From Tessaracoccus flavus (GTDB taxonomy: Bacteria; Actinomycetota; Actinomycetes; Propionibacteriales; Propionibacteriaceae), in contig NZ_CP019605.1 of the NCBI RefSeq assembly GCF_001997295.1, forward strand, positions 1,612,001 through 1,676,000: 64,000 bases of DNA. The letters run 5' to 3'. The translations under genes were made by a program, and so were the position numbers. Shown here in pieces: positions 44,697-53,716 of the stretch. Below the pieces are notes generated by a model. It saw only the letters and a program-made list of their open reading frames with translations. It had not been told where the DNA came from and did no database searches. Each line of letters opens with the position of its first letter. Position 1 is the stretch's first letter.

Positions 44697-45671
44697 GTGG
44701 CTCTGCAGGAGGTTTCGCTCGATGATCCGTTGTCGGGTCTTCGAGCCAGCAACCTCCTGATCGAGACGGAGGTGGGCCGGGCCATCGTGCGGCGCACGCG
44801 GCGCAAGAGCCTTCACAAGCTCGTCGCCCACCTGCCCGATGGCCGCCGCACCACGCTGACGGGCGTGCCGGAGGAACGCAGCCTGCGTCAGGCGGCGGCC
44901 TCGCTGACGGGGGCGCGCCCGCTGCGGGCCTTCCTGCTGCCCCCCGGGGGTGAAGTGGTGGCGAAGCTGAGGCCTGTTTCGACTGCCCTGCACTACCTGC
45001 CCTGGGTTGCGGGTGTGGGGTTGCTGTGGGCGGCCCTCACCAACCCGGGCCTCGGCACGCTACGCGTGGTGTTCCTGGCGCTGGGCATCACCATCGTCAT
45101 CATCGCCCGAGACGCCTTCGCCAAGTCGCGGCGCTACCGCGACTGGGCGTTCGTCTCCAAGGCCGCGACGACCAAGGCCATCGACTACGTGCTGCCGGGC
45201 CTCCCCGAGGAGATCGAGGTCGACGATGTCAAGGTGGAGTACGGCCGGCTGCTGAGCGACATCGTCTACCGGATCGAGTGCCCGGCGCTGTTCGACCCGC
45301 ACGAGCCCACGTCCAAGGAGTTCACGCTTGCGCTGCTGCAATGGGACAACAACGACGGTGTGGCGGGCCAAGACGAACGCCGGGAGCTCGCGCGCCGGGT
45401 GCGCGCCACCTTCGCCGCCGCGCGAGCCAACGCGGAGCGCATCGGCATGGATCATCTCCCCGCCGAGGCCCGAGACAGGGCAGGCACCGCGCTGAAGGCC
45501 GCCCGGCTCGCCACCGACGAGGCGGCCCCAGAGCCCGAGCGGCAGGCCGCGCTCGGCCGCGCCGTCGAGATCCTGGATCAGCTGGCCCTGTACTACCTGC
45601 CGACGGGGGCACAGGCCCGCCGCGCCATCACCGGCAGCGCGCCGCCCCAACTACCCGGGCGGCGCAACTGA
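44697..45671 (+). CDS. Membrane-anchored protein, paralogue of the next gene
   Basis: 324 residues from the GTG at 44697. A soluble start (LHKLVAHLPDGRRTTLTGVP), two adjacent hydrophobic helices (LHYLPWVAGVGLLWAALTNP, RVVFLALGITIVIIA), then a cytosolic helical domain with DIVYRIECPALFDP and NAERIGMDHLPAEARDRAGT, ending AVEILDQLALYYLPTG. The same C-terminal blocks occur in the following gene, so the two arose by duplication. The family is not named to my knowledge. Its stop shares one base with the next start (TGATG). Confidence 0.6.
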   Translation: MALQEVSLDDPLSGLRASNLLIETEVGRAIVRRTRRKSLHKLVAHLPDGRRTTLTGVPEERSLRQAAASLTGARPLRAFLLPPGGEVVAKLRPVSTALHYLPWVAGVGLLWAALTNPGLGTLRVVFLALGITIVIIARDAFAKSRRYRDWAFVSKAATTKAIDYVLPGLPEEIEVDDVKVEYGRLLSDIVYRIECPALFDPHEPTSKEFTLALLQWDNNDGVAGQDERRELARRVRATFAAARANAERIGMDHLPAEARDRAGTALKAARLATDEAAPEPERQAALGRAVEILDQLALYYLPTGAQARRAITGSAPPQLPGRRN

Positions 45672-46669
45672 TGTTCTCCACATGGCAGCAGGTGCCCCTG
45701 AAGGCTTCGTGGGGGCGGGTCGAACCCGGCGCGGTGCTCCTCTTCACCGACGACGAGGCGGTGGTCGTCGACGCGCGCCGCAGCCCCCAGGAACGGAGCA
45801 AGGTGCGGCTGCGCATCCAACGCCCCAACGGGGAGCGCTTCGAGCGCGACGTCAAGAGCGGCGAGACCCTGCGCGCCCAGGCGAGAGCACTCCTCCCGCA
45901 TGGCGAGTATCGCGCCATGGCGCTGCCGGCCGTCATCTGGCATGAGGACGCCCTGTTCTCGCCGCGCAACGTCGCGGCGCTGCTGGCCAGCGCCGTGGTC
46001 ACCACCACCTTCGTGGTGATCGTGTCCCGCGGCTCCAACGCGTTCGCGTTCGTCTACTTGGCCTTCCTCATCGCAGGCGCCACCGCGATGGCCGTGCGCA
46101 AGCGCTGGAAGGGCGGGAAGCTCACCCTCATGGCGCCGGAGCGGTTGGGCCTGACCATGGCCACCGTCCACGACTATGCCTTGACCCGCGAGGCAGGCAA
46201 GCTCTGGGTGCCGCCCACCCCGGGCTCGGACCGACGCGGCCTGGCGGTGCGGCGGGTGGCGGCGATCCGCGACTCTTACCTCGCGCTGCGCGAGGACATC
46301 GCCTACCGGATCGAGTGCTCAGCCCTGTTCGACCCCAAAGTGCCTGCCACCGCCGTGTTCGAAGAGGCACTGGTCGCTTTCGAGGACGTCACCGACCTGA
46401 CCCCGACTGACGAGGTCGACGCTCTCGCCACCGAAGTTGAGCTCGCCTTCAATGTGGCGCAGGCCAACGCCGAACGGATCGGATTGAGCCACCTTCCAGA
46501 AGACAAGCGCGCCGACGCCCGCCGCGCGGGCAAGGCCGCCCACTTGGCGGCGGGCGCAGCCACCGAGGGCGAGCGGCAGGCGTCGCTGGCGCAGGTCAAG
46601 CGCATCCTCGACTCGCTGGCGTTGTACTACCTGCCCACCATCCGCGAGAAGCCGGCGCTCGAGGCATGA
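45671..46669 (+). CDS. Membrane-anchored protein, paralogue of the previous gene
   Basis: 332 residues from the ATG at 45671. Soluble N-part (RVEPGAVLLFTDDEAVVVDA), two membrane helices (VAALLASAVVTTTFVVIVSR, AFVYLAFLIAGATAMAV), then the domain shared with its neighbour: DIAYRIECSALFDP, NAERIGLSHLPEDKRADARR, VKRILDSLALYYLPT. Translationally coupled to the first paralogue, so they probably form a hetero-complex at the membrane. Function unknown. Confidence 0.6.
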   Translation: MFSTWQQVPLKASWGRVEPGAVLLFTDDEAVVVDARRSPQERSKVRLRIQRPNGERFERDVKSGETLRAQARALLPHGEYRAMALPAVIWHEDALFSPRNVAALLASAVVTTTFVVIVSRGSNAFAFVYLAFLIAGATAMAVRKRWKGGKLTLMAPERLGLTMATVHDYALTREAGKLWVPPTPGSDRRGLAVRRVAAIRDSYLALREDIAYRIECSALFDPKVPATAVFEEALVAFEDVTDLTPTDEVDALATEVELAFNVAQANAERIGLSHLPEDKRADARRAGKAAHLAAGAATEGERQASLAQVKRILDSLALYYLPTIREKPALEA

Positions 46670-46703
46670 GCATACTGAAGGCCTGTGGGGCACACTGGTT
46701 GGG

Positions 46704-47357
46704 GTGACGAACATACAGCCCGCAACCGACGCAAAGTCGGCCGAGTGGCTGCTGCAACCAGGTGCTGACTGGTGGCATCTCGTGCGCTACGGGCCGCCGG
46801 GGTTTGACGTCTATGTGCGCATCGCCTTCCCAGAAGACGACGAGGAAGAAGACACCGTCCGCGCAGCTCTGGTCACCTTGGCCTCCCATACGTCCACACC
46901 GGACAGGGGCAACGTGGCCGTGTGGGAAGGCTGGAACGGCCACCCGAACCCACCTTCAGCGCCGCGCCTGGAGATTCCCAACCGAAAGATGCTGCTCTTC
47001 GCCGGCCCTCTCGAGATGCTGCGTGATGCTCCGGCGCAGGCTTGGGGAGAGACGTCAGGCATCCATGTCCCCCCTCACCTGGTGTGGCCCGCGGATCAAG
47101 GTTGGTGCTTGGCGTGCGAGGTCGACGAGGAAATCGAGTTCACCGTCGGCTGCTCCGATCGGGTAGCCCATGCCCTTGCCAGCGCGTTCCCGGGCAGGGT
47201 TCGACGGGTGCGGTACGGGGAAGAGGCTCCGCTCTACCGCGACGAGGTGGACGCACCACTCAACGACGCTGGTTCTCGGTCGACCGAAGAAGTCATCTAC
47301 CTGCCGCTCCCGCGCGGGATCCATGGCGGTGCCCCAAGGGCCACCGAGGAGGCCTGA
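46704..47357 (+). CDS. Hypothetical soluble protein
   Basis: 217 residues from the GTG at 46704. Compact mixed sequence with an acidic stretch (AFPEDDEEEDTVRAALVTLA) and tryptophan-rich segments (WLLQPGADWWHLVRYGPPGF, HLVWPADQGWCLACEVDEE). No motif or membrane segment. It resembles small conserved actinobacterial proteins of unknown role that sit beside polymorphic-toxin or immunity genes, but I cannot place it in a family. Confidence 0.55.
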   Translation: MTNIQPATDAKSAEWLLQPGADWWHLVRYGPPGFDVYVRIAFPEDDEEEDTVRAALVTLASHTSTPDRGNVAVWEGWNGHPNPPSAPRLEIPNRKMLLFAGPLEMLRDAPAQAWGETSGIHVPPHLVWPADQGWCLACEVDEEIEFTVGCSDRVAHALASAFPGRVRRVRYGEEAPLYRDEVDAPLNDAGSRSTEEVIYLPLPRGIHGGAPRATEEA

Positions 47358-47399
47358 AGCGCAAGCATCAGATCCTCGATCTCCGCGGCAACCGCGACG

Positions 47400-47801
47400 T
47401 CAACGATGGGTCTTCATGACCTCGATGGTGCAGCGTGGGCCGGTGGATCGTGCGAGGCGCCTCTCGCCGGTGAGCAGGGGCGCCTGGAGTGCTTCGGCGA
47501 GGGCAACGTAGGCGGCGTCGTAGATGGTGAGATTGTCCCGAAGTTCCCAACAGCGCCACAGCAGCGAGGTGTGCTCGACGCGCTGGAGTGGCAGTTCCTG
47601 CAGGTCGTCAAGAGCAAGCCTGACCCGGCGCGGGTCCAGGTGGCCGCCGCGGGCCAGGCCGCGCCACACCGAGGCCACTTCGAGGTCGATCAGTGCGGGT
47701 GCGGCGAGTTGTTCACCGCGCAGCCTGTCCCGCACTGCGTCACCGTCTCGGCCGTCGTCAAGCAGGGCGACAGCCAGAACGCTGGCGTCAATGACGAGCA
47801 C
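47400..47801 (-). CDS. vapC: VapC-type PIN-domain ribonuclease toxin
   Basis: 133 residues from the GTG at 47801 (MLVIDASVLAVALLDDG). The acidic PIN residues are present: Asp 5, Glu 41 (LIDLEVASVW) and Asp 95 (LTIYDAAYVALAEAL). VapC toxins cleave tRNA or rRNA in the cytosol and are held by VapB. It overlaps the vapB end by 14 bases. The length and motifs are normal, so it should be active. Confidence 0.9.
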   Translation of the reverse strand: MLVIDASVLAVALLDDGRDGDAVRDRLRGEQLAAPALIDLEVASVWRGLARGGHLDPRRVRLALDDLQELPLQRVEHTSLLWRCWELRDNLTIYDAAYVALAEALQAPLLTGERRLARSTGPRCTIEVMKTHR

Positions 47802-48018
47802 GATCGAACCGCAAAGCGCTCACCGCGTCGGCCAGCGGCAGCGATCCGCCGGCGCGCCCGCCGGCCCGGGCCAACACCTCGTCCAGCGTCGGTTGGGCGG
47901 CTTCCGCGATCAGCTTCGAGCGCAGGTACTCCTGCAGTGACTGGTGTGCCGCGCTTGCCCGCTGTCGCAGCACAGCGTGCGTGTCGTCCGGCACGTCCTT
48001 GATCTGAATGTTCGGCAC
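47788..48018 (-). CDS. vapB: VapB/FitA-like antitoxin
   Basis: 76 residues from the ATG at 48018. The N-terminal ribbon-helix-helix reads MPNIQIKDVPDDTHAVLRQR with SLQEYLRSKLIAEA. The C-terminal tail with conserved SALRFDR is the toxin-binding segment seen in VapB/FitA-type antitoxins. It lies first in the operon, as usual, and likely autoregulates. Confidence 0.85.
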   Translation of the reverse strand: MPNIQIKDVPDDTHAVLRQRASAAHQSLQEYLRSKLIAEAAQPTLDEVLARAGGRAGGSLPLADAVSALRFDRARH

Positions 48019-48138
48019 GGAGCCATTATGGCGCCACTCGCGCCGCTATGGAAGCCTACGCTATTCAGCATGATGGAGCGCGCGAACGGCGGCAATTGCT
48101 TGCGACCACGCTCCTGAGGCATCGGGGCGACACTGGAG

Positions 48139-48477
48139 TCAGCTCTCGACCGGTACGGCGAGCGAGGTATGCCGCCAGATGAAGCCGTCGCGGAGCACGA
48201 ACGACCCGACAATTCGGACCGTGTTACCGGCCACGTCCTGAAGAACGTCGTAAAGAAGCGTGTCCTCGGTACGACAAACCGTGGTGGCCTTGACGATGCG
48301 CCGCGGCGGAAAGACGGCCTGCGTGAAGAGTTCCAGGATGGCTTCGGCACCGTCGACCGCGCCCCCTTCATGAAGCACGACTCCCTGGGGGTGGTAGCGG
48401 TTCGCCAGTCCATCGGCGTCACCCGCCTCGAGCAAGGCAACCTGTTCGGCGAGAAGCGTCGCGGTGTCTAGGCCCAT
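48139..48477 (-). CDS. SnoaL-like (NTF2-fold) protein
   Basis: 112 residues from the ATG at 48477. LLEAGDADGLANRYHPQGVV is the typical first helix-strand of SnoaL-like nuclear-transport-factor-2 folds, and GAEAILELFTQAVFPPRR and VRIVGSFVLRDGFIWRHTS fit the rest. Such proteins are small cytosolic enzymes or binding proteins; no substrate can be inferred. Divergent from the next gene. Confidence 0.75.
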   Translation of the reverse strand: MGLDTATLLAEQVALLEAGDADGLANRYHPQGVVLHEGGAVDGAEAILELFTQAVFPPRRIVKATTVCRTEDTLLYDVLQDVAGNTVRIVGSFVLRDGFIWRHTSLAVPVES

Positions 48478-48601
48478 AACGATGAGACTAGACCGACCGT
48501 GGCCAGCCCCGCCAGTCTCACCTGGGTCCAGCAGAAAAGGCATCACAATTCAACATAGGTTTCACGAAAAGGTCTCCAACTCGGTCGATAGTCTGCCCAA
48601 C

Positions 48602-49387
48602 ATGTCTTTGACCGACGCGGACCGTGAAGCTCTCAGGCAGATATTCGAAACCGAATCGAATCTTGACCGCTGGCGGATCAGAGCTCGTAGCGTGGAAGAA
48701 CCAGAGGTTGGCAGCGACCTGGCCCTTAACGACAAGATCTTTCCACACATGGCTATCAGCCAACTCGTCCGTATATCACTCGTACTCTCCGGCGAGCATC
48801 TGCGGCTCGCACTCGATTCGCTGCGTGCGAAACAGTTGTACCCCTCAGCACATTTCACGGTGTTGCGCGGGGCGCTAGTCGGGGCTTCTCAGGGGGTCTG
48901 GATCCTGAGCCCTGAGGATGGCCAGGAGCGCCGCGAGCGTGGTCTTGCGGTTCTCGACGAGATGTACACACAGATGGAGAAGTACTACAACGCCCTCGGT
49001 GGGCTGTCGGGCGAAGAGCAGGCGAGCCTCGATGATCAGAAGAGCTGGCTAAGTGATCGCAGGACCGGTGTCGCGGACGTGCGGACACGCAATGCTCAGC
49101 TCAACCTCACCGAAGTCGTCCGGGAAGCAGCGGAGGACGTATTCACTGGCGTCCGTCAGCAGGAAGCGGTTCGTCGCCTATGGCGTGAGATGAGTGCCGA
49201 CGCGCACGTTCTGGGGTGGTCTCTTTTCCAGCGCTCGACGTTCGGACCACCTGACCGACGAACGGGAATTGGCGAGGGAAGAGCTTCCGGGAGTCCAAGT
49301 CACGTTGCCAACGCATTCCTAGCGTCATATCGAACGCTTAAGCACGGCTGGTCTTTGTTCGACCGCCGGTGCGAGGCGGTGGACTGA
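48602..49387 (+). CDS. Hypothetical helical protein
   Basis: 261 residues from the ATG at 48602 (MSLTDADREALRQIF). Almost entirely helical and soluble: HMAISQLVRISLVLSGEHLR, SAHFTVLRGALVGASQGVWI, RGLAVLDEMYTQMEKYYNAL. The LRGALVGASQGVWIL block followed by a DADAHV-type later motif (SADAHVLGWSLFQR) suggests a family also seen beside restriction genes, but I do not recognise it. No partner gene. Confidence 0.5.
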   Translation: MSLTDADREALRQIFETESNLDRWRIRARSVEEPEVGSDLALNDKIFPHMAISQLVRISLVLSGEHLRLALDSLRAKQLYPSAHFTVLRGALVGASQGVWILSPEDGQERRERGLAVLDEMYTQMEKYYNALGGLSGEEQASLDDQKSWLSDRRTGVADVRTRNAQLNLTEVVREAAEDVFTGVRQQEAVRRLWREMSADAHVLGWSLFQRSTFGPPDRRTGIGEGRASGSPSHVANAFLASYRTLKHGWSLFDRRCEAVD

Positions 49388-49581
49388 GTCTGAGGGGCCA
49401 CTCTGCCGCGGGCATCTGGAGTCCCGATCGTCCTGGCCCGCAGAAGAGGCCCCAGCGCGGCAATAGCGGATGTTCGCAGCCAGGCTCTGCATGCCGCAGG
49501 TTTCAAGGGCTGGTGGGACGAAGTGGGAGCAGCACAGAGCGGGGTGGGCGCGTCGGGTCATGGTCGTCTGGGTGGGATGGG
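49388..49581. other. Intergenic, no feature seen
   Basis: About 190 bases between two convergent genes. No clear terminator stem, repeat or RNA gene. Confidence 0.4.
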
Positions 49582-50499
49582 TCAGTCGTGGACGGGGTGC
49601 TCGTGGGCGGCGTGGTTGGGTCCTTCGAGTTGGATCGTGGAGTGCTCGATGTCGAAATCGTGGCGAAGACGCTCTTGGACGGCGTCGAGGAGGTGGAGGG
49701 CGTGCTTGTCGCGGAAGCACTCGTCGTCGATGACCACGTGCGCGGTGAGAACGGGGATGCCGGTGGCGACCTGGGTGGCGTGCAGGTCGTGCACGTCGTG
49801 GACGTGGGACAGCTGGAGGATGCTCTTGCGCACGGCTGCGAGGTCGAGCCCGGGCGGCGTGGACTCCATGAGGACATGCACCGCGTCGCGCAGGAGGCGG
49901 ATGGTGCGGGGGACGATGAGCACGACAATGACCAGCGAGGCAATGGCATCCGCTCGATCGAAGCCGGTGGTGGCGATGACCACTGCGGCAACGAGGACAG
50001 CCACGGAACCCAGCGCGTCGTTGACGACCTCGAGGAAGGCGGCGCGCATATTGAGGTTGGCCGCGCGAGCCCGGGCCAAGATGAACATTCCGACGACGTT
50101 ACCGAGCAGACCGATCAACCCGAAGACCACCATCGCTGTGGACGTGACCTCGGGCGGCTGACGTAGCCGTTGGATGGCCTCGATCAGGATGAAGACCCCC
50201 ACGGCGAGCAGGAGCAGGGCCTGCGCGGCAGCTCCTAGTATCTCGGCGCGCAGGAACCCCCAGGTGCGAAACGGGGTGGCGGGGCGTCGGGACAAGGTTG
50301 CGGCGACCAAGGCCATGCTGAGCCCGGCGACATCGGTGAGCATGTGACCGGCATCGGCGAGCAGAGCCAAGCTGCCCGAGATGACGGCACCGACCACCTC
50401 GACGATCAGGACCGTGACGGTGATGCCCAGTACGACAGCCAGCCGCCCGCGGTGATCGGCCAGACCCGCGGTGTGGTCGTGCCCGTGGTTGCCACTCAT
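49582..50499 (-). CDS. CDF-family metal cation efflux protein (CzcD-like)
   Basis: 305 residues with six membrane helices. The second helix holds LALLADAGHMLTDVAGL, the HxxxD metal site of zinc-type CDF exporters, and the fifth holds NDALGSVAVL. The His-rich N-terminus (MSGNHGHDHTAGLADH) and the cytosolic C-terminal domain (LSHVHDVHDLHATQVATG) are typical. It exports Zn2+, Cd2+ or Co2+ by proton exchange. Last gene of an operon with a second transporter and an ArsR repressor, each overlapping by 4 bases. Confidence 0.88.
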   Translation of the reverse strand: MSGNHGHDHTAGLADHRGRLAVVLGITVTVLIVEVVGAVISGSLALLADAGHMLTDVAGLSMALVAATLSRRPATPFRTWGFLRAEILGAAAQALLLLAVGVFILIEAIQRLRQPPEVTSTAMVVFGLIGLLGNVVGMFILARARAANLNMRAAFLEVVNDALGSVAVLVAAVVIATTGFDRADAIASLVIVVLIVPRTIRLLRDAVHVLMESTPPGLDLAAVRKSILQLSHVHDVHDLHATQVATGIPVLTAHVVIDDECFRDKHALHLLDAVQERLRHDFDIEHSTIQLEGPNHAAHEHPVHD

Positions 50500-51221
50500 C
50501 GCTCGACGCCCTCACGGTGGGCCCCCACCGTGGCGGGCGCGCTGGTGCAGCAGGAGTCAGGCTCGTGCGCGGCAAGCGGGGCTGGCGCACACCCACACTG
50601 CTCGCCGCGCCAAGCCTCCACACCCTCTCGGACCGCCACCGCGCTGATCACCAGGGCCGCGACCGGGTCCGCCCACCACCAACCCCACGCCATGTTGGCG
50701 ACCAGCCCGAAAAGCAAGACGGCCGAGAGGTACGTGCACAACAGCGTCTGCTTGGAGTCCGCGACCACGCTGCTGGACCCCAGCTCACGTCCGGTGCGAC
50801 GCTGAGCCCACGACAGGAAAGGCATGATCACCAGAGACAGCGCCGCGATGACCACCCCGACGGTCGACCCATCCGGCGGTTCGTGCGCAACCAGAGCCCC
50901 GACCGCCTCGAACACGACGTACCCCGCCAGAGCGAAGAACGACACCGCGATCAACCGGAGCGCCTGAGCCTCCCTCGACTCCGGCATTCGATGACGGAAC
51001 TGCCACAAGATGATCAACCCGCTGGCAACCTCCACGGTGGAGTCAAGACCGAAACCCACCAGCGCCATCGAAGAAGCAGCCGCACCCGCCACAACCGCGA
51101 CCACAGCCTCACCCGCGTTGTACGCCACCGACGCTCCCGCCAATAGCTGCGCCCGACGACCCAACGCCTGCCGACGCTCCGCCGGAAGCGGCGACGCCAC
51201 AGGCTGCGCACACGAACTCAT
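50496..51221 (-). CDS. Cation transporter, CDF-related
   Basis: 241 residues from the ATG at 51221. Helices include VAYNAGEAVVAVVAGAAASS, GFGLDSTVEVASGLIILWQF with the acidic DSxxE metal motif of this CDF branch, and VVADSKQTLLCTYLSAVLLF. It ends with a cysteine-rich tail (EQCGCAPAP, DSCCTSAP) that could bind soft metals. Overlaps ArsR and czcD by 4 bases (ATGA) on each side. Confidence 0.8.
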   Translation of the reverse strand: MSSCAQPVASPLPAERRQALGRRAQLLAGASVAYNAGEAVVAVVAGAAASSMALVGFGLDSTVEVASGLIILWQFRHRMPESREAQALRLIAVSFFALAGYVVFEAVGALVAHEPPDGSTVGVVIAALSLVIMPFLSWAQRRTGRELGSSSVVADSKQTLLCTYLSAVLLFGLVANMAWGWWWADPVAALVISAVAVREGVEAWRGEQCGCAPAPLAAHEPDSCCTSAPATVGAHREGVER

Positions 51222-51592
51222 GACGACCCCCTCCCGAACCGTGGGCATAGGGTCACCGCATCACCCGTCAAGCCAAGGAGCCGCTCCGCCGCAGACAGCA
51301 AGTCCAGAATCGCCTCAGGATGGGCCAAGGAATACACCGACGCCCGCCCCCGCGCTCGGACCTGGACGATGCCACAGTCCAGCAGGCAGGCCAAGTGTTT
51401 GCTCACCGTCGACTGTGCCAAATCAAGATGCCCCGTCAGGTCGACCACCCGGTGCTCACCCAGCAACAGATGCTGGACGATCACCAGCCGAGACCGGTCC
51501 GCGAACCCGTTGAACAAGCACGCCGCCGCATCCGCCGCCGCTCTCTCCCCAGACCCCAACGAGAAATCGTCTATCAGAGTTGTCATCGCCAT
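51218..51592 (-). CDS. ArsR/SmtB-family metal-sensing repressor (CmtR-like)
   Basis: 124 residues from an ATG at 51592. Winged helix: FADRSRLVIVQHLLLGEHRV, then DLAQSTVSKHLACLLDCGIV with cysteines inside the recognition helix, and a C-terminal VTLCPRFG. The cysteine placement is that of CmtR, the Cd/Pb sensor of mycobacteria. It probably binds the promoter just upstream and releases it with Cd/Pb/Zn, inducing the two exporters. Confidence 0.85.
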   Translation of the reverse strand: MAMTTLIDDFSLGSGERAAADAAACLFNGFADRSRLVIVQHLLLGEHRVVDLTGHLDLAQSTVSKHLACLLDCGIVQVRARGRASVYSLAHPEAILDLLSAAERLLGLTGDAVTLCPRFGRGSS

Positions 51593-51765
51593 AAGGCGAT
51601 CCTATCCCTACTGCCAGCAACTCACCTCTCCAAGCCGTGCCATCAGCAGCCGGGGGCCCGGTCATCGGAAGAATCGAGCGCTGACCGCGGCAGATCCGGA
51701 CGGCCGCGCGCGTCATGACGTGTGGCAAGGTGAAGCAACGGCCCGGGAAAGCAAGGGAGTGTGGG

Positions 51766-52233
51766 GTGACGACGAGGACTGTCGAGAATCACGTCAACGT
51801 CCCGGCTGCCGCGTCCGATGTGTGGGATCGAGCCGTGAATCCGGACGGCATCAACTTCGAGATGCGGCCCTGGATGACGATGAGCATGCCACCCGGAGCG
51901 GCCGGGCTGTCAGTCGAGGACATCCCCCTTGGACAACCCGTCGGCCGCGCCTGGCTCCGGCTGTTCGGCCTCATCCCTTTCGACTTCGACCGCCTGACTA
52001 TTGTCGAGCTCGAGTCGGGCCGGCGGTTCCTGGAGCGGTCCACGATGTTGAGCATGCGGTGTTGGGAGCACGAGCGGACGTTGACGCCGGTCGCAGGAGG
52101 TACGCGGGTGCACGACCGCGTGACCTTTCGGCCGCGCCTGCCGATCCCGGGCCTCGCCGCCCTCTTGGAGCGCGTGGTACATGCCTTCTTCAGGCATCGA
52201 CACCGCCGGTTGCAGGAGTACTTCGGCAAGTGA
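51766..52233 (+). CDS. SRPBCC (START-like) lipid/ligand-binding protein
   Basis: 155 residues from the GTG at 51766. The opening TRTVENHVNVPAAASDVWDR and strands LERSTMLSMRCWEHERTLTP and GTRVHDRVTFRPRL give the helix-grip pattern of SRPBCC proteins. The C-terminal helix is basic (HAFFRHRHRRLQEYF). These bind hydrophobic ligands in the cytosol. No partner. Confidence 0.75.
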   Translation: MTTRTVENHVNVPAAASDVWDRAVNPDGINFEMRPWMTMSMPPGAAGLSVEDIPLGQPVGRAWLRLFGLIPFDFDRLTIVELESGRRFLERSTMLSMRCWEHERTLTPVAGGTRVHDRVTFRPRLPIPGLAALLERVVHAFFRHRHRRLQEYFGK

Positions 52234-52327
52234 CCATCGAGGGGGTCGCGACGCACGCGAAGCGGCAAATCCGCGTGTTCCGTGTCGCCACCTCGGAGGT
52301 GTCACTGTCGCGCTCTAGCCTGACCCC

Positions 52328-53044
52328 GTGACTCCTTTTAGTTCATTGCCCGTCCGCGAGGTGGTCGGTGACTCCGGTGAGGATGATCAGGGCTGGCCGT
52401 TCACCATGGGCGCAGTGAGGCAACTGCTGTCAGACGGGCTGGAGCTGTCCTGGTTGACGGTCCTGGTCGGGGAGAACGGGGTCGGGAAGTCCACCATCAT
52501 CGAAGCAATCGCCATGGCATACGGCCTGAGCCCCGAGGGCGGCAGCACACACCTGAGGCCCTCGGAGCGTCCCACCGAGTCGCCGCTGCACGCACGGATC
52601 CGGCTGGTGCGCGGCCTTTCCCGTTCCCGCTGGGGGTACTTTCTGCGCGCCGAGACCATGCACGGACTGATCACTTTCCTCGAGCAGAACCCTGGCGCCG
52701 ACAGTCGCTACCACGAGCGCTCGCACGGCCAGGCGTTCACCGAGCTCCTCGACACCAAACTGGAACACATGTCCCGCAGGGGCGGATTCCTGGTTCTCGA
52801 CGAACCGGAGGCCGGGCTCTCGATCGTGACCCAGATCAAACTGGCCAACCTCCTGACGGAACTACGCCACGACGGCATCCAAGTGCTGATGGCCACCCAC
52901 TCCCCGATCCTCACCGCCACCCCAGGCGCCCGCATCATCGAACTGGACGACGACGGACTCAACACCCGTGCCTGGAAAGACCTGATGACCGTGGCGCTGT
53001 ACCGACGGTTCCTCGCCGACCCCGGCTACTTCGGCCTGGAGTGA
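52328..53044 (+). CDS. AAA ATPase, RecF/SMC-like single-domain
   Basis: 238 residues. GENGVGKS Walker A at 48-55, Q-loop-like region RWGYFLRAETM, signature-like SHGQAF, Walker B FLVLDEPEAGLS, D-loop, and H-switch MATHSPIL near 197. The length matches the AAA_23/COG3910-type ATPases found in many actinobacteria as stand-alone genes. Role unknown; a DNA-repair or transport-accessory function has been suggested for relatives. Intact. Confidence 0.75.
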   Translation: MTPFSSLPVREVVGDSGEDDQGWPFTMGAVRQLLSDGLELSWLTVLVGENGVGKSTIIEAIAMAYGLSPEGGSTHLRPSERPTESPLHARIRLVRGLSRSRWGYFLRAETMHGLITFLEQNPGADSRYHERSHGQAFTELLDTKLEHMSRRGGFLVLDEPEAGLSIVTQIKLANLLTELRHDGIQVLMATHSPILTATPGARIIELDDDGLNTRAWKDLMTVALYRRFLADPGYFGLE

Positions 53045-53179
53045 ACACGCGCCACCGCGCAGAGCACGATCCAGACGCAGCACATCCGGATTGCTCAGTA
53101 CCAGGCATTGGCGCAGCTGTTGCTCAGCCAGCACGACTGCTCACTTCGCGCCAGCACATCAGAGGTTCCGGCGTCTCCT

Positions 53180-53485
53180 TCAGCTTCCAGACGCGAATGC
53201 AAACAGTAGCGACGGAACACTCAGGAGAGCCCACGTTCCCATCAGGTAGCAGATCGCGAGGGAAACCAAAGCCAGACCCCTGCCGCGATCTCCCCGGCAC
53301 TTGATCTGCTGCAACGCGACGTGCCCAGCACCCACGCCAAAGACAGCGACCGAGATAAAGCCGAACCCGAACATCCCACCGAGCGCCAGCAGCGACAGCA
53401 GGAGCGAAGCCACAGCCAACTTGTTCACCACAGGTGACGGTACCGACTCAAGGCCGATCGATTCCGTAGTCCAAGCAGTCGCCAT
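53180..53485 (-). CDS. DUF4190-domain membrane protein
   Basis: 101 residues. VVNKLAVASLLLSLLALGGM and GHVALQQIKCRGDRGRGLAL followed by a hydrophobic helix form the two-helix DUF4190 pattern, with GHVAL.QI...G.RGRGLA as the family core. Inner-membrane protein of unknown role. Confidence 0.75.
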   Translation of the reverse strand: MATAWTTESIGLESVPSPVVNKLAVASLLLSLLALGGMFGFGFISVAVFGVGAGHVALQQIKCRGDRGRGLALVSLAICYLMGTWALLSVPSLLFAFASGS

Positions 53486-53716
53486 GACTGAAGACTAGGA
53501 CACCAGCGGGCGACTGAGGTGAGGCCACGGAGTTTCCGCATCGGCCGGGCCCAAGGAGCCATCGACCAAGATCCCCCGAGGGGCCATTGGCCATTGGTCT
53601 CGACAGCAATCACCATTGCGGCTTGCGGCATGAGCGGGTCCGCGCTTCGGGTACCGGAAGCCGACAGGCTACCCTCGCGCACCCTGCGGCATGACCGGCC
53701 GAGGCATGATGGCCGT

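Noticed and set aside
46704..47357. A toxin-immunity pair with VapBC
   Set aside because: VapBC is a complete module on the other strand; the hypothetical gene has no overlap or link with it.
52328..53044. An OLD/retron-type defence ATPase
   Set aside because: No TOPRIM, nuclease or reverse-transcriptase partner. The size and motifs fit the common stand-alone actinobacterial AAA family.
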